64,000 nt of DNA from CBDFKV01 sp965249035 (GCA_965249035.1 CBDFKV010000006.1:248001-312000), one strand, 5' to 3'. Shown: positions 45,964 to 54,914, counted from the first letter of the stretch. The notes: a model not told the origin generated them from the letters alone. Numbers and translations: made by a program.

Positions 45964-46965
45964 TTAATTGGTATCGACGTGACGTGGTTGGCAAATGGGC
46001 ATGGCGACATGCGCACGCCCCAGACGCATTGGATCAATCCATTCGTAGCTGCGCGTATCCTTCTCGACTGCAAGCACGTGTAGGCGAGCGGTATGCGTAA
46101 ACGCATATTCGCCGAGAACGGGGTGCGATTTTGAAATCTCCTGTTTGGAGCATTGGCTAACCAACGCCGAAGCCTTGGCCAGTGTCAAGGCTTGAGTGCT
46201 GGATAGACTGCGGGCTTCGCGAAATAACAGATTGGCGGCAAGAACCGCGTGATCGGTGATCCCACAGCGTTCACCAAGACCGTTTATACTGACTGAAACC
46301 CAATCTACGCCTGCATCTATCGCGGCCAAAGAGTTGGCAATAGCAAGACCGCGGTCATTGTGAAAATGTACTTCCAGTTCGACCATTGGATGTGCCTGTT
46401 TCACTCTTGAGATGATATTCTCGACCGCATTAGGTTCCACTACTCCTACACTGTCAGCAAAGCAAATCCGATCTGCCCCGGCTGCGTATGCGGTCTTAAA
46501 TGCTTGGGTAATTCTGGGCCAGGGCGTGCGGCTGCTATCCTCGACAGTAAAACGCACCGAAAGTCCAAGAGATTTGGCATAGACAATTGACGTGCGGATC
46601 ATCTCTAGAAGCTGATTAAAACTATGGTTTCTTATTCTGGCATGTTCGCTTATTTCATTGACGCCAACAAAGATACCAACCCAATCCGCGCCGCTTTCTG
46701 ACACCGCGTAAATGTCGCCCTCAGAAGCGCGCGCATGGCCCAGGACAGGAATGCCAAGATGCATTTCAACGACTGATCGAGTATTGCGCTTCGAATCGTC
46801 CGAGATATAGGGATGCCCCACTTCAATCATATCGGTGCCGCTTTGGACGATCTGTTTCGCAATCGTTAGTACATCTCCATGCGAGAAAGAAGCGCACGGT
46901 GCCTGAAACCCCTCGCGCAGGGTTGCGTCGATCAATCGGCAAGACTGCTTTTTTTTGTAAATCAA
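45964..46965 (-). CDS. Isopropylmalate/homocitrate-synthase-like condensing enzyme
   Basis: 333 residues, only the TIM-barrel catalytic part; the regulatory LeuA domain is absent. Metal and substrate motifs: D13 and R17-E18 in LIDATLREGF (variant of DxTLRDG), H200 and H202 in VHFHND, and GLGERCGITD near the end. Enzymes of this group join acetyl-CoA to a 2-oxo acid, or cleave HMG-CoA. It begins with a TTG overlapping the stop of the oxygenase gene. In other clusters such enzymes start unusual amino-acid or phosphonate pathways by chain extension. Confidence 0.87.
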   Translation of the reverse strand: MIYKKKQSCRLIDATLREGFQAPCASFSHGDVLTIAKQIVQSGTDMIEVGHPYISDDSKRNTRSVVEMHLGIPVLGHARASEGDIYAVSESGADWVGIFVGVNEISEHARIRNHSFNQLLEMIRTSIVYAKSLGLSVRFTVEDSSRTPWPRITQAFKTAYAAGADRICFADSVGVVEPNAVENIISRVKQAHPMVELEVHFHNDRGLAIANSLAAIDAGVDWVSVSINGLGERCGITDHAVLAANLLFREARSLSSTQALTLAKASALVSQCSKQEISKSHPVLGEYAFTHTARLHVLAVEKDTRSYEWIDPMRLGRAHVAMPICQPRHVDTN

Positions 46966-47951
46966 AATAGTCTGGCCTGTAAACTGGAGCGTGCAGTATC
47001 GATATCCAGCGGCATACTTGACAGGGGATTTTCCTTAGACCAAACGCCGCCGCGATAGCTGCCGGCCTCGATGCGTCCATATGTGGGTACAAATGATAAT
47101 GGAAGTTCTGGGCTATCGTTCCAACACAACCATGTCCGCAATAGCAGTCTCGCCTGAGTAGGATCGGGAGCGTCCTGAAATTCCGTACGGGCATGGAAAA
47201 GACGGTGATTATCAACTAGTAGCCAGTCGCCTGGTTTCAGCCGCAAATCCAGCGACATGCCCGGCTCATTCAGAATCGAGTCAAGTGTATCAAATGCTGC
47301 GTGCTGTTCGCCTGTCAAGCGTGGAGCGTCATTAAACCGTTGAGAAGCCTCAATGAAACGGCGTACATAGCGTGCCACAAAAGTACCCTTTTCAAATGAA
47401 AAAATCGGCATAAGCGCCCATTGTGCTCCGCTGATAGTATCACGCAAATCAATAGGTACCGGTCGACAAAGCACCTCCGCAAATTTAGGTGCGACCCGGG
47501 ACAACGTGCAATAAGCCTCATAGGCACTGACTATCCGCGTTTCCCCCCCAATCGGCGCCTGTCGAACACAAAGTAAACTTAGCAGGTCGCATCGATCACT
47601 ATGAAACGGCAATTCAGCCGCACTTTCATATCCTCGGTGACTATGATCGGAAATATCTTTGCCACGATTAGTCACATAACCTAGAAAGTCGAGCTTTGCA
47701 CTTTGTGAAACCGGGCAGCCAATCCGAAACGAAGACTTACTCAAAAGCTCAGCCACCTGTACATCGCTTTTCCCTTCGATGGGGACATCGGTAAAAACAA
47801 CCATTCCAAATGCCTCAAGACGGGAACGGATTACTTCTCGAATGTCTGCAGTGTTCGCCGCAATCTCTTCAAATGACAATTTCCATTTGGATTTTGATGC
47901 GAGATTTTCTCCCCGCCATTTTAAGCTAATAAATGCAGCATCCTGATTCAT
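46962..47951 (-). CDS. TauD/TfdA-family Fe(II)/2-oxoglutarate dioxygenase
   Basis: 329 residues from the ATG at 47951, preceded by AGGAG. Facial triad H117/D119 in LPFHSDRCDLL and a distal His in VDNHRLFHARTEF; the 2OG-binding arginine lies in RLLLRTWL. It is close to gamma-butyrobetaine hydroxylase/clavaminate-synthase-type members of the fold. It is the first gene of the leftward cargo operon. It would hydroxylate, desaturate or cyclise a small molecule. Confidence 0.9.
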   Translation of the reverse strand: MNQDAAFISLKWRGENLASKSKWKLSFEEIAANTADIREVIRSRLEAFGMVVFTDVPIEGKSDVQVAELLSKSSFRIGCPVSQSAKLDFLGYVTNRGKDISDHSHRGYESAAELPFHSDRCDLLSLLCVRQAPIGGETRIVSAYEAYCTLSRVAPKFAEVLCRPVPIDLRDTISGAQWALMPIFSFEKGTFVARYVRRFIEASQRFNDAPRLTGEQHAAFDTLDSILNEPGMSLDLRLKPGDWLLVDNHRLFHARTEFQDAPDPTQARLLLRTWLCWNDSPELPLSFVPTYGRIEAGSYRGGVWSKENPLSSMPLDIDTARSSLQARLF

Positions 47952-47957
47952 AAACAA

Positions 47958-48373
47958 CTCCTACGCTATCTTCTATAATCTTTAGAATCACCGTTTTATA
48001 TCATAAATTTAATGCATTGTAAATAATAAATAACTATAGAAAACTGTTTATATGTTCACTTGCAAATACCCAATTAATTTAAGACAGGTCTACAAAACAT
48101 TATTCCGTCGCGGTATCCAGCACATCCTATAAAGGATAATTGTAAAGCATGTTTTTTATAGAGTTGTGATTTTTACGCTCTGTTGGGAATCAATGTTGAA
48201 TATATGATATAATCAAGCCATAACAACCACTTATAGAATGCTATGAAACGTGACGAATATCAAAGTAACCGTTCACACCCCTGCGATTTCCACACGATGT
48301 ACCCCGTCAACGCTAGTTGGACAGTTTAAAGTGATTGTCTACGAGAGAGTTTTCGTTCATCGTTAACCTAAGA
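47958..48373. promoter_or_regulatory. AT-rich upstream region of the cargo operon
   Basis: No gene. It holds the promoter region of the leftward operon. ATCCTATAAAGGAT (about 48123-48136) is a perfect 5-bp palindrome with a 4-bp spacer, a possible operator. The right part contains a truncated IS1595 end (48176-48264) and about 105 bp I cannot assign before the right IS1380 copy. Confidence 0.5.
48176..48264 (+). mobile_element. Relic of an IS1595 end
   Basis: The 89 bp match the transposase-proximal end of the two IS1595 copies, in opposite orientation, with a few changes: CGCTCTGTTGGGAATCAATG, the promoter region, then ATG and the first codons of the transposase (MKRDEYQ). The match ends abruptly after the seventh codon. 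It is therefore a third, older and related copy, nearly deleted, carried inside the composite transposon. Confidence 0.85.
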
Positions 48374-50048
48374 CCTGATTCCGTGATTTAACGGAGGTGT
48401 TACCATAGGTAACTCAATGATAACGCACAGATAATCAATTAAAATAGCAGCTTATAAAAACTCACCCAAGAGGTGATATTGATGCGCCGCTTCCAAATCA
48501 TACAGTCCGCAACACAAACCTTCACTTCTCATTCCGGTTTAGCCTTGATCGGCTTGGCCATCAACAAATACACCACCCTCTCCAAGTCATTGCGCGCTAT
48601 CAGCAAACGGCACGGCATCCCCAACATCGAGTTGGTTCGCGCTTACGTAGGGCAACTGTGCGTCGGCAAAAGCGATTTTGACGCTATCGAGAATTTCCGC
48701 CATGATCGCTATTTCCGCCAGGCGCTGGGGATCAAGCAAATGCCTTCCTCATCCCGACTACGCCAACGTTTTGACCAAGATGCCACTGACTTTTCACCCC
48801 TGATAGAAAGCGCATTCATTGAATTTATCCAGCAGACCAAAGCACCCGTTAGCGCCTTGCGCACGGGGCATATTCCACTCGACATGGATGTTTTCCCGAT
48901 GGATAACAGCGGCACCAAGAAGGAAGGTGTATCACGCACCTATAAGCAGCACGATGGCTATGCACCTATCGCCGCGTATTTGGGCCGGGAGGGCTGGAAT
49001 ATTGGTATTGAGCTGCGCGAAGGCAGTTGGCATTGCCAAAAAGAGTTTAGCTATGTGCTGGACCGGGTCTTGCCTCGCGCAAAGAGCCTTGCCAATGGCA
49101 GCCCTATCCTGTGTCGCCTGGATAGCGGGCATGATGCTAAAGAGAACCGTGCGCGCCTGATCGAAGAGGACATCGACTTTCTGATCAAATGGAATCCACG
49201 CAAGCAATCAGCTACTGATTGGCTGGCGCAAGCGGAGCAATCCGATGTCACCCAGTGGAGTCAGCCCAGAGCAGGCAAGAGAATCGGCCTTTACAGCCAA
49301 ACAGTCGAAGAAACCTCGGGCGCCAAGAGCTATCAGTGTCGCCGCGTAATCCGCATTACTAAACGCACGATCGACAAAAAAGGCCAGAGATTATTGATTC
49401 CACAGATTAAGCTCGAAGGTTGGTGGACGACGCTGCCCGCAACAGAATACGACGACCAAACTATCATCAGTTTGTATCAAGATCACGCCACCAGCGAGCA
49501 ATTCCATAGCGAATTCAAGACCGACCTCGATCTGGAGCGACTGCCTTCCGGCGAGTTCGACACCAACGATCTGATCCTAACGCTGGGCGCATTGTCCTAC
49601 AACATTTTGCGCTGGATCGGCTTGATGGGACTAACTGGCGACTTATCCCCGGTACGCCACCCGGCCAAACGGCGGAGAATTCGTACCGTGATGCAGGAAT
49701 TAATGTATCTGGCGGCACGAGTTGTCGAAACGGGCAGGCAACTGAAACTGACATTCAGCAACTATTGCCCCGCTTTTGGTGCATACGCGCGGGTGTACAG
49801 CCGGCTTGAGTACGGATAAGCAGCCTCCAGGAGAAGGACGCTGCCAAAAATCACTGCGGCTGATCTTGCCGAGGGCTTGGCGTGTGAACGGGCGCGCAAA
49901 AGGCAAAAATCGGGGTGTGCTTCTCTAAATTAACGCCAAAAATGCTCTCAATTTATGACCAACCCATAGAAGCAAGCTAAGGCTTGCTTTTGGTCACCCG
50001 CGTTTTGATGGACTGGCGGTCCATATCTACTGGAGTCACTGATTCAGG
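48374..50048 (+). mobile_element. IS1380-family element, right copy (1675 bp)
   Basis: Same ends, length and orientation as the left copy, with CCTGATTCC at the left edge and ATTCAGG at the right. The right outer flank AGATT matches the left outer flank of the other copy. Confidence 0.93.
48482..49819 (+). CDS. IS1380-family transposase (right copy)
   Basis: 445 residues, the same protein sequence as the left copy. ATG at 48482 with AGAGG upstream. Confidence 0.93.
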   Translation: MRRFQIIQSATQTFTSHSGLALIGLAINKYTTLSKSLRAISKRHGIPNIELVRAYVGQLCVGKSDFDAIENFRHDRYFRQALGIKQMPSSSRLRQRFDQDATDFSPLIESAFIEFIQQTKAPVSALRTGHIPLDMDVFPMDNSGTKKEGVSRTYKQHDGYAPIAAYLGREGWNIGIELREGSWHCQKEFSYVLDRVLPRAKSLANGSPILCRLDSGHDAKENRARLIEEDIDFLIKWNPRKQSATDWLAQAEQSDVTQWSQPRAGKRIGLYSQTVEETSGAKSYQCRRVIRITKRTIDKKGQRLLIPQIKLEGWWTTLPATEYDDQTIISLYQDHATSEQFHSEFKTDLDLERLPSGEFDTNDLILTLGALSYNILRWIGLMGLTGDLSPVRHPAKRRRIRTVMQELMYLAARVVETGRQLKLTFSNYCPAFGAYARVYSRLEYG

Positions 50049-50117
50049 AGATTGGCAAGGCAGTAGAGGTCATGACCAAGCACTGTTCAGTGATTGGCTA
50101 GCCTTGCATCTTTTTAC

Positions 50118-51767
50118 TCATACTTCCAATAGCTTTGCGTTGATAGGATCTGAAAAGTAGTGGTACCAACGAACAAGGAAATCCCTTACTTCGTCCGACG
50201 ATAAACCTTTTAGGTTCACATAAGGGGAACATGGGTTCCCAGATTGCTCGAAAAGTCTTGTAAAACATGACTTTTCTGGCGTTCGACAACCTGTATTTGG
50301 TGAGTATTCCAAATGGCTGTCAAAAAAGAAGAAAAATAGCTCCTGCTTTTGCTTCAAATCCGCATCATCCCATATACGATAAGGCTTTCGGAGCATTCCT
50401 TCCACCCGATGGTACGCAGTTCGACAAGGAATTTCAGTATCAGGTTTTTGACTCAACGAAACGCATATTTCTTCCAGTTCCTGCGCCTTGTTCTCAATCG
50501 TTTTTTCATACTGCTGTTTTACGAGTTCATTGCTAACTCCGAGAATTTCGGAAACCAAGGCTTGAATCTCTTTCTCTAGCTTGAGCTTTTGCTTTTTGTT
50601 TTCAGTGATAGCTTTCTTTCGTGAACGGATTTGATCTTTCCAGATATCGTCAAACATCACTAGACTCAGCTCAAGCAGCTCTGTTTTGGGCTTTAGCTTG
50701 GAAAGTAGATTTCTGAAGTCTCGTTCAACATCTGCAGCCTTAATCGCTTTGTACCTGAAGGCACACTCTAAGTTCTTGCATTCATAGTATCGGTATTTTT
50801 TCTTCGCTAAATAGCTACGCAGCTTAAACCCACACTCCGCACAACACACTAGTCCACGATGTGGGAAACTAGGATGCAGAGCTTGTCTAATGGTTCGTCG
50901 CTTCCCTTCTTTTTGCAGCCTTAGCTTATTCGCCAAAAACACATCTTCGGTGATCAATGTCTTGTGTAGTCCTTGAACATTTCTCACTCCCCATCTCTCG
51001 TACTCAATAACGCCGATATAGAAGGGGTTGATCAGAATAGTTTTGACTGCATCTAGGTATTTTCCTGGTCTCCTGGTTTTTGGAAAGACTCCCTTGTCTT
51101 GCCAATACCTAGCGAGCGAAATTTGATTGATAAATTTCTTACAAGCAAACCCTTCTAAACCTTCCTTGATATATTTTGCCATGCCGTCCTGAGCTGCGTA
51201 CTTCCCATAGGTTTTGGTTTTCTTGTAGCTGTACCCTTTGGGGCAAAACCTAAACGTCCACAATCCTCGCTCTAATCGAGCCTGCATTTTTTGCCTAACT
51301 TGTCGTGCATTTTGCTTTCTTTCTAACTCACCTTGGGCTGCAACTATCACCTCGATAAATTCACCTTCTGGTGTGTCTTCAAACCTAAAGTTGGGCGACT
51401 CAACACGGCAATTTCTTCGCAGTAGCTCTCGCTTCAGCTTGATATGGAATTCGGTGTCTCTGGCAAACCTTTTTAGATCATCAAACACCAAAACCCAATC
51501 ATCTTGTCCTTTAGGCTGGCTGCTGAGAAACTCAAGCACTGACCGCATCGCTGGTCGGTTCATGAAATCACCACCACCAGTGAAACTATCTCTGAAGATT
51601 AGGTCTTCTGACACTTCATATCCTTGGGCTTGGCAGTACTGGATGTCTCTCTTTTCTTGGCTTTCTAGCCCAGAACCTTCTATCTCTTGTTTCTTTGACG
51701 ATACGCGGCAATATATCAGCGCTTTAGTATTTTTGGTCTTTTCATATTTTTGTTTTTTCTCTGTCAT
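50118..51767 (-). CDS. Large serine recombinase
   Basis: 549 residues. The resolvase domain begins with ALIYCRVSSKKQEIEGSGLE; the catalytic serine is S23. A recombinase domain follows (ILINPFYIGVIEY), then a zinc ribbon (CCAECGFKL, ECKNLECAF) and a long coiled coil (ENKKQKLKLEKEIQALVSEI). Such enzymes integrate and excise phages, ICEs and islands at short att sites. It sits directly right of the composite transposon, and its terminator appears to have been moved to 36524-36550 by that insertion. It is a candidate integrase for the island. Confidence 0.9.
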   Translation of the reverse strand: MTEKKQKYEKTKNTKALIYCRVSSKKQEIEGSGLESQEKRDIQYCQAQGYEVSEDLIFRDSFTGGGDFMNRPAMRSVLEFLSSQPKGQDDWVLVFDDLKRFARDTEFHIKLKRELLRRNCRVESPNFRFEDTPEGEFIEVIVAAQGELERKQNARQVRQKMQARLERGLWTFRFCPKGYSYKKTKTYGKYAAQDGMAKYIKEGLEGFACKKFINQISLARYWQDKGVFPKTRRPGKYLDAVKTILINPFYIGVIEYERWGVRNVQGLHKTLITEDVFLANKLRLQKEGKRRTIRQALHPSFPHRGLVCCAECGFKLRSYLAKKKYRYYECKNLECAFRYKAIKAADVERDFRNLLSKLKPKTELLELSLVMFDDIWKDQIRSRKKAITENKKQKLKLEKEIQALVSEILGVSNELVKQQYEKTIENKAQELEEICVSLSQKPDTEIPCRTAYHRVEGMLRKPYRIWDDADLKQKQELFFFFFDSHLEYSPNTGCRTPEKSCFTRLFEQSGNPCSPYVNLKGLSSDEVRDFLVRWYHYFSDPINAKLLEV

Positions 51768-52104
51768 GATTGTAGTTTTTAATTATTTTCGATAACAAAG
51801 AATACAGAAGCAATACATCTTGCCTACTTAAATCAAGACCCACAGATTGAGCCTTGTTCAAATATTTTTTAATTTGGTTATCTGCAGGCATTAATAGATG
51901 ATTGCTTCGTTCCATATTTTGTTATCAACGATCAACACATGACCTCTACTACAAACATTTTACCTTGAAGTGCGCAAATCCAGAACACGCTTTGTTTGCA
52001 GCCTGTTGATAACTATATGAAGCATCATAGCTTTATTGCATAGCTGAGCAAGACAGCATTTTGCCGTCTTGTCTCAGCATGTCATTGCTTTAGTCTGTGA
52101 AGAT
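51768..52104. other. Divergent intergenic region with a long hairpin
   Basis: No gene seen. It separates the leftward recombinase from the rightward ATPase. The right end carries a 15-bp stem hairpin (52043-52078). Confidence 0.6.
52043..52078. promoter_or_regulatory. Imperfect inverted repeat upstream of the ATPase gene
   Basis: GCTGAGCAAGACAGC and GCCGTCTTGTCTCAGC form a long stem with an ATTTT loop. There is no T-tract after it, so an operator or RNA element controlling the gene at 52105 is likelier than a terminator. Confidence 0.55.
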
Positions 52105-53373
52105 ATGAAAAAGAAAAAATATGAAGTGGTATCAGAGCACCTACCAAATGGAATGCTTATCGAAACACTATACGATCCAGATAAAAATAAAACAAAATTT
52201 GTTGCCAGCATGGACGGCAAACATCATGTAGTAACTGAAATCAAGCTTGCTGATGGCAGAACTATTGTTCCAATTTCTGCTCACAATCCGCTTATAAAAA
52301 ATAGGTTGGTTTCGCTTCCATCGGCTGTTGGAAAACACCAATCACAAGATCATCTGCTTGTTGAAATTCAAAGCTTCATTCACCGATATGTTGACCTGTC
52401 TGCTGACTTTGAAAGGATAGCTTCTTACTATATTTTATTAACCTGGCTTTATGATGGTTTCTCGGAGCTACCTTATCTGAGAAAAGTTGGTGAATTTGGG
52501 TCAGGCAAGACCAGGTTTCTTCGAATAATGGGTGCTATCTGCTACAAGGCAGTGTTTGCTTCTGGTGGAACTTCAACCGCCGCCTTGTTTCACATCATAG
52601 ATAAATTCAAAGGTACACTGATTCTTGATGAAGCTGATTTTCACTTTTCAGACGAACGCTCTGACATTGCAAAAATTCTCAACAATGGGAATGCAAAGGG
52701 CTTTCCTATCCTGCGTGTTTCACAAAACTCTGATGGCAAATTTAGCCCTATATCCTATAATGTGTTTTGCCCCAAAATTATTGCATCCAGAAATCACTAT
52801 TCTGATGCAGCCTTAGAATCACGGTTTATCACTGAATCGTTCAGGTCACAACATGTTCGACCAGATATTCCAACAACTCTGCCTGAAGACTTTGAAACCG
52901 AAGCACTAAATCTGCGAAACAAGCTCCTTGCTTATCGATTTGTTATGATTTCAAAAGTAGGTGGACTGGTAACTCCTGACACCAATGATCTCGAAGGCAG
53001 AGTCAAGCAAATCTTTAATCCTTTACTGAGCCTAGCTACCGACATTGAAAGTAGTAAAGCCTTACTACATTATGCCCAGAGCCTATCTGACCAAATGAAG
53101 ACTGATCGCTCAATGTCTGTGGAAGCTCAAGTCCTAACCTGTATTAAGAAACTTCGGGATGAAGACCAGATACTTTCTGTCAAAGCTATCACTTCAGAAT
53201 TTTTCCTACGTTACGCCGACTTCCATGACCGCCGGATCTCCGCAAAATGGATTGGTTTTATTATTCGCAAGAAGCTTGGGCTTTCTACTCAACGCACCAA
53301 AGATGGTTATGTTGTGTGCTCAAAGCAGAGCTGTAATCTGAGCAACTGCTTTGAACGATATGGTTTATCTTAA
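52105..53373 (+). CDS. P-loop ATPase, primase/helicase-like, of mobile-element type
   Basis: 422 residues from the ATG at 52105, preferred over a TTG at 52069. Walker A is in KVGEFGSGKTRFLRIMG and Walker B in GTLILDEADFHFS. Further conserved-looking text is PKIIASRNHYSDAALESRFI, where arginine-finger-type residues may sit. A C-terminal winged-helix-like part follows (SVKAITSEFFLRYAD). It resembles helicase-like ATPases of integrated plasmids and phages, but I cannot assign a named family. It lies next to the serine recombinase, which supports an element-maintenance role. Confidence 0.6.
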   Translation: MKKKKYEVVSEHLPNGMLIETLYDPDKNKTKFVASMDGKHHVVTEIKLADGRTIVPISAHNPLIKNRLVSLPSAVGKHQSQDHLLVEIQSFIHRYVDLSADFERIASYYILLTWLYDGFSELPYLRKVGEFGSGKTRFLRIMGAICYKAVFASGGTSTAALFHIIDKFKGTLILDEADFHFSDERSDIAKILNNGNAKGFPILRVSQNSDGKFSPISYNVFCPKIIASRNHYSDAALESRFITESFRSQHVRPDIPTTLPEDFETEALNLRNKLLAYRFVMISKVGGLVTPDTNDLEGRVKQIFNPLLSLATDIESSKALLHYAQSLSDQMKTDRSMSVEAQVLTCIKKLRDEDQILSVKAITSEFFLRYADFHDRRISAKWIGFIIRKKLGLSTQRTKDGYVVCSKQSCNLSNCFERYGLS

Positions 53374-53447
53374 GCTGCCAAGTACACAATAAATGGCTGT
53401 TGCCAGACCTATGAATACTTATCCGACGTATGCAAGTTATCGTTTAA

Positions 53448-54200
53448 TCACTTTATACGCTTTATCCAATAAGGCTCCCACTTGAACATGGCAAACACAT
53501 CCTCACTTGTGAATTTCAGGGTTGCTGCCCAATCAGCAATTTCTTCAAATAATTTTTTTGAGTTGTTATCGTAGAGCTCCATTCCTGCACTTCCTGATCC
53601 TCCAAAGTTCGTGGGAAAATGGGAGCCGTATTCGATTATTAAAAGTGTATTGGGAGGGTATCGCTTCACGCTCTTCTTCCTAATAGTTTCCTCTATTCGT
53701 GGTCGAATCCTTTCAAACCCAAGATTGAAATCCCTCCCAATATCTAAGCTAAACCCCTTCTCAGTCACTTCGCTATCCTCTATAAATTCTCTGCGCCCAT
53801 CTCTTGGGGAACATACCTCGATATGGCGAGAACTACCCATTTCGGGATTAACCAATATCGCGTCATATCCTTGGCTTCCGTCAATACATTCCAATAGAGA
53901 GTCTGGATTATACTGACGAAAAAATCTGGCTATCAATAGTACCTCTTCCTTTAGAAACTTTATTGTTCTATGTGAATCTCCAGTGCATTCATCCCAATCT
54001 CGAGTTGGTCTCCAGTTTAGGTTGTTTTTGTTAGACAAATCACCAAAATACTCAGTTAACTTTTTAGCTTGATCAAAAATACATAATAGCTTGTCTGCAC
54101 ACTGTGGGGTACTTAGAGAGCCTACGATATGCCCAAGTTCTTTTTGGTAATAGGACTTGAGTGCCACTTCGGTGTATGACTGGGAGTTGGGAGTGATCAC
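53448..54200 (-). CDS. Hypothetical protein, possible nuclease fold
   Basis: 250 residues from a GTG. No family is recognised. A stretch GYDAILVNPEMGSSRHIEVC has the D...E-x spacing seen in restriction-endonuclease-like proteins, but the usual lysine is missing. It may be an accessory or defence gene. It is transcribed towards the end of the P-loop ATPase gene. Confidence 0.5.
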   Translation of the reverse strand: MITPNSQSYTEVALKSYYQKELGHIVGSLSTPQCADKLLCIFDQAKKLTEYFGDLSNKNNLNWRPTRDWDECTGDSHRTIKFLKEEVLLIARFFRQYNPDSLLECIDGSQGYDAILVNPEMGSSRHIEVCSPRDGRREFIEDSEVTEKGFSLDIGRDFNLGFERIRPRIEETIRKKSVKRYPPNTLLIIEYGSHFPTNFGGSGSAGMELYDNNSKKLFEEIADWAATLKFTSEDVFAMFKWEPYWIKRIK

Positions 54201-54311
54201 TTTTCTTAACTTACGAATATTTTCTCAGAGATTAACGGCAGAGTGTTCATTATGACACATCAAAAGCGTTGGATATACGCAAGTAGGAATTTGTGCGACA
54301 TCAACATTAAA

Positions 54312-54387
54312 GTTCACAAAGTTCATATGTTCATCGGCTACAGGTGTTTACTAGCGATACGGAGATGAACTTGTGAACTTAATGAAC
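54312..54387. repeat. Symmetrical array of six GTTCAY motifs
   Basis: The left arm has GTTCAC, GTTCAT, GTTCATC at 54312, 54321 and 54329, with 3- and 2-bp spacers. The right arm is its mirror, GATGAAC, GTGAAC, ATGAAC at 54364, 54373 and 54382, with the same 2- and 3-bp spacers. About 28 bp separate the arms. The exact symmetry suggests a protein-binding array: iterons, a partition site or a recombinase/regulator site. Confidence 0.75.
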
Positions 54388-54509
54388 TTTGGAGGATGCT
54401 GCAGGTAGACATGAGTAGTTTTCCACACACATTCCCCATCATTATCTAATATGGTCGTTCTTGTTATCAATACGCCGTCTTTTTTACTTGCTTAGTTTCG
54501 GTATGATTA

Positions 54510-54550
54510 TTGTTATCACAAACAACATTATCAGCGTTTGTGACTAACAA
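54510..54550. promoter_or_regulatory. Palindromic operator before the XRE gene
   Basis: TTGTTATCACAAAC (54510-54523) and GTTTGTGACTAACAA (54536-54550) are inverted copies apart from one base. The site ends 7 bp before the ATG of the XRE gene, a good place for autorepression. Confidence 0.6.
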
Positions 54551-54557
54551 TGATTAT

Positions 54558-54914
54558 ATGGAAGATAAAAAATTCCTGAATTACGCTAAAACCCACCGTA
54601 AGAAGGCGGGTCTTAGCCAGAATGAACTTGCGTATCTGTTTGGTGACAAGAGCACAAGCTTTATTCTGAAGACAGAACGAGGCAACGAATTACCTAGCCT
54701 GTCTAGAGCATTATCATACCAAATACTATTCGATGTGCAAGCAGACCAAATGTTTGCTGAATTGTCAAAATCGATTGCGGATATGGTATTCAAACGTATT
54801 ACTCATCTAACCGGCAATCTAGAGAAGCAACCTCAAACTGCTTCGGTTGAGCGAAAGCTAGAATTTCTAAATTCTGCAGCACGAAATATAGCTACTAACT
54901 ACAGTAGCGTATGA
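54558..54914 (+). CDS. XRE-family transcriptional regulator
   Basis: 118 residues from the ATG at 54558; an upstream TTG lies inside the palindrome and is rejected. Helix-turn-helix in GLSQNELAYLFGDKSTSFIL. Its end overlaps the next gene by 4 bp (ATGA at 54911). This regulator/RuvC-like pair recurs in mobile elements, which is known only as a genomic association. Confidence 0.8.
   Translation: MEDKKFLNYAKTHRKKAGLSQNELAYLFGDKSTSFILKTERGNELPSLSRALSYQILFDVQADQMFAELSKSIADMVFKRITHLTGNLEKQPQTASVERKLEFLNSAARNIATNYSSV

Larger units (their letters stand above)
36561..50048. mobile_element. IS1380-bounded composite transposon (13.5 kb)
   Basis: Two IS1380-family elements of identical length in direct orientation bound a block of nine leftward genes plus an IS1595 relic. 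The base pairs just outside the pair are AGATT on the left (36556-36560) and AGATT on the right (50049-50053). The inner edges do not pair with the outer ones (TTTAA at 38236, TAAGA before 48374). A target duplication around the whole unit, and none around either single IS, is the signature of transposition as one composite element. Removing the unit and one AGATT restores a continuous ATCAAAGATTGGCAAGG. Confidence 0.85.
54201..54557. other. Intergenic region with two inverted-repeat structures
   Basis: 357 bp without a gene between the leftward hypothetical and the rightward XRE regulator. It contains the GTTCAY array (54312-54387) and the operator-like palindrome (54510-54550). Confidence 0.6.
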
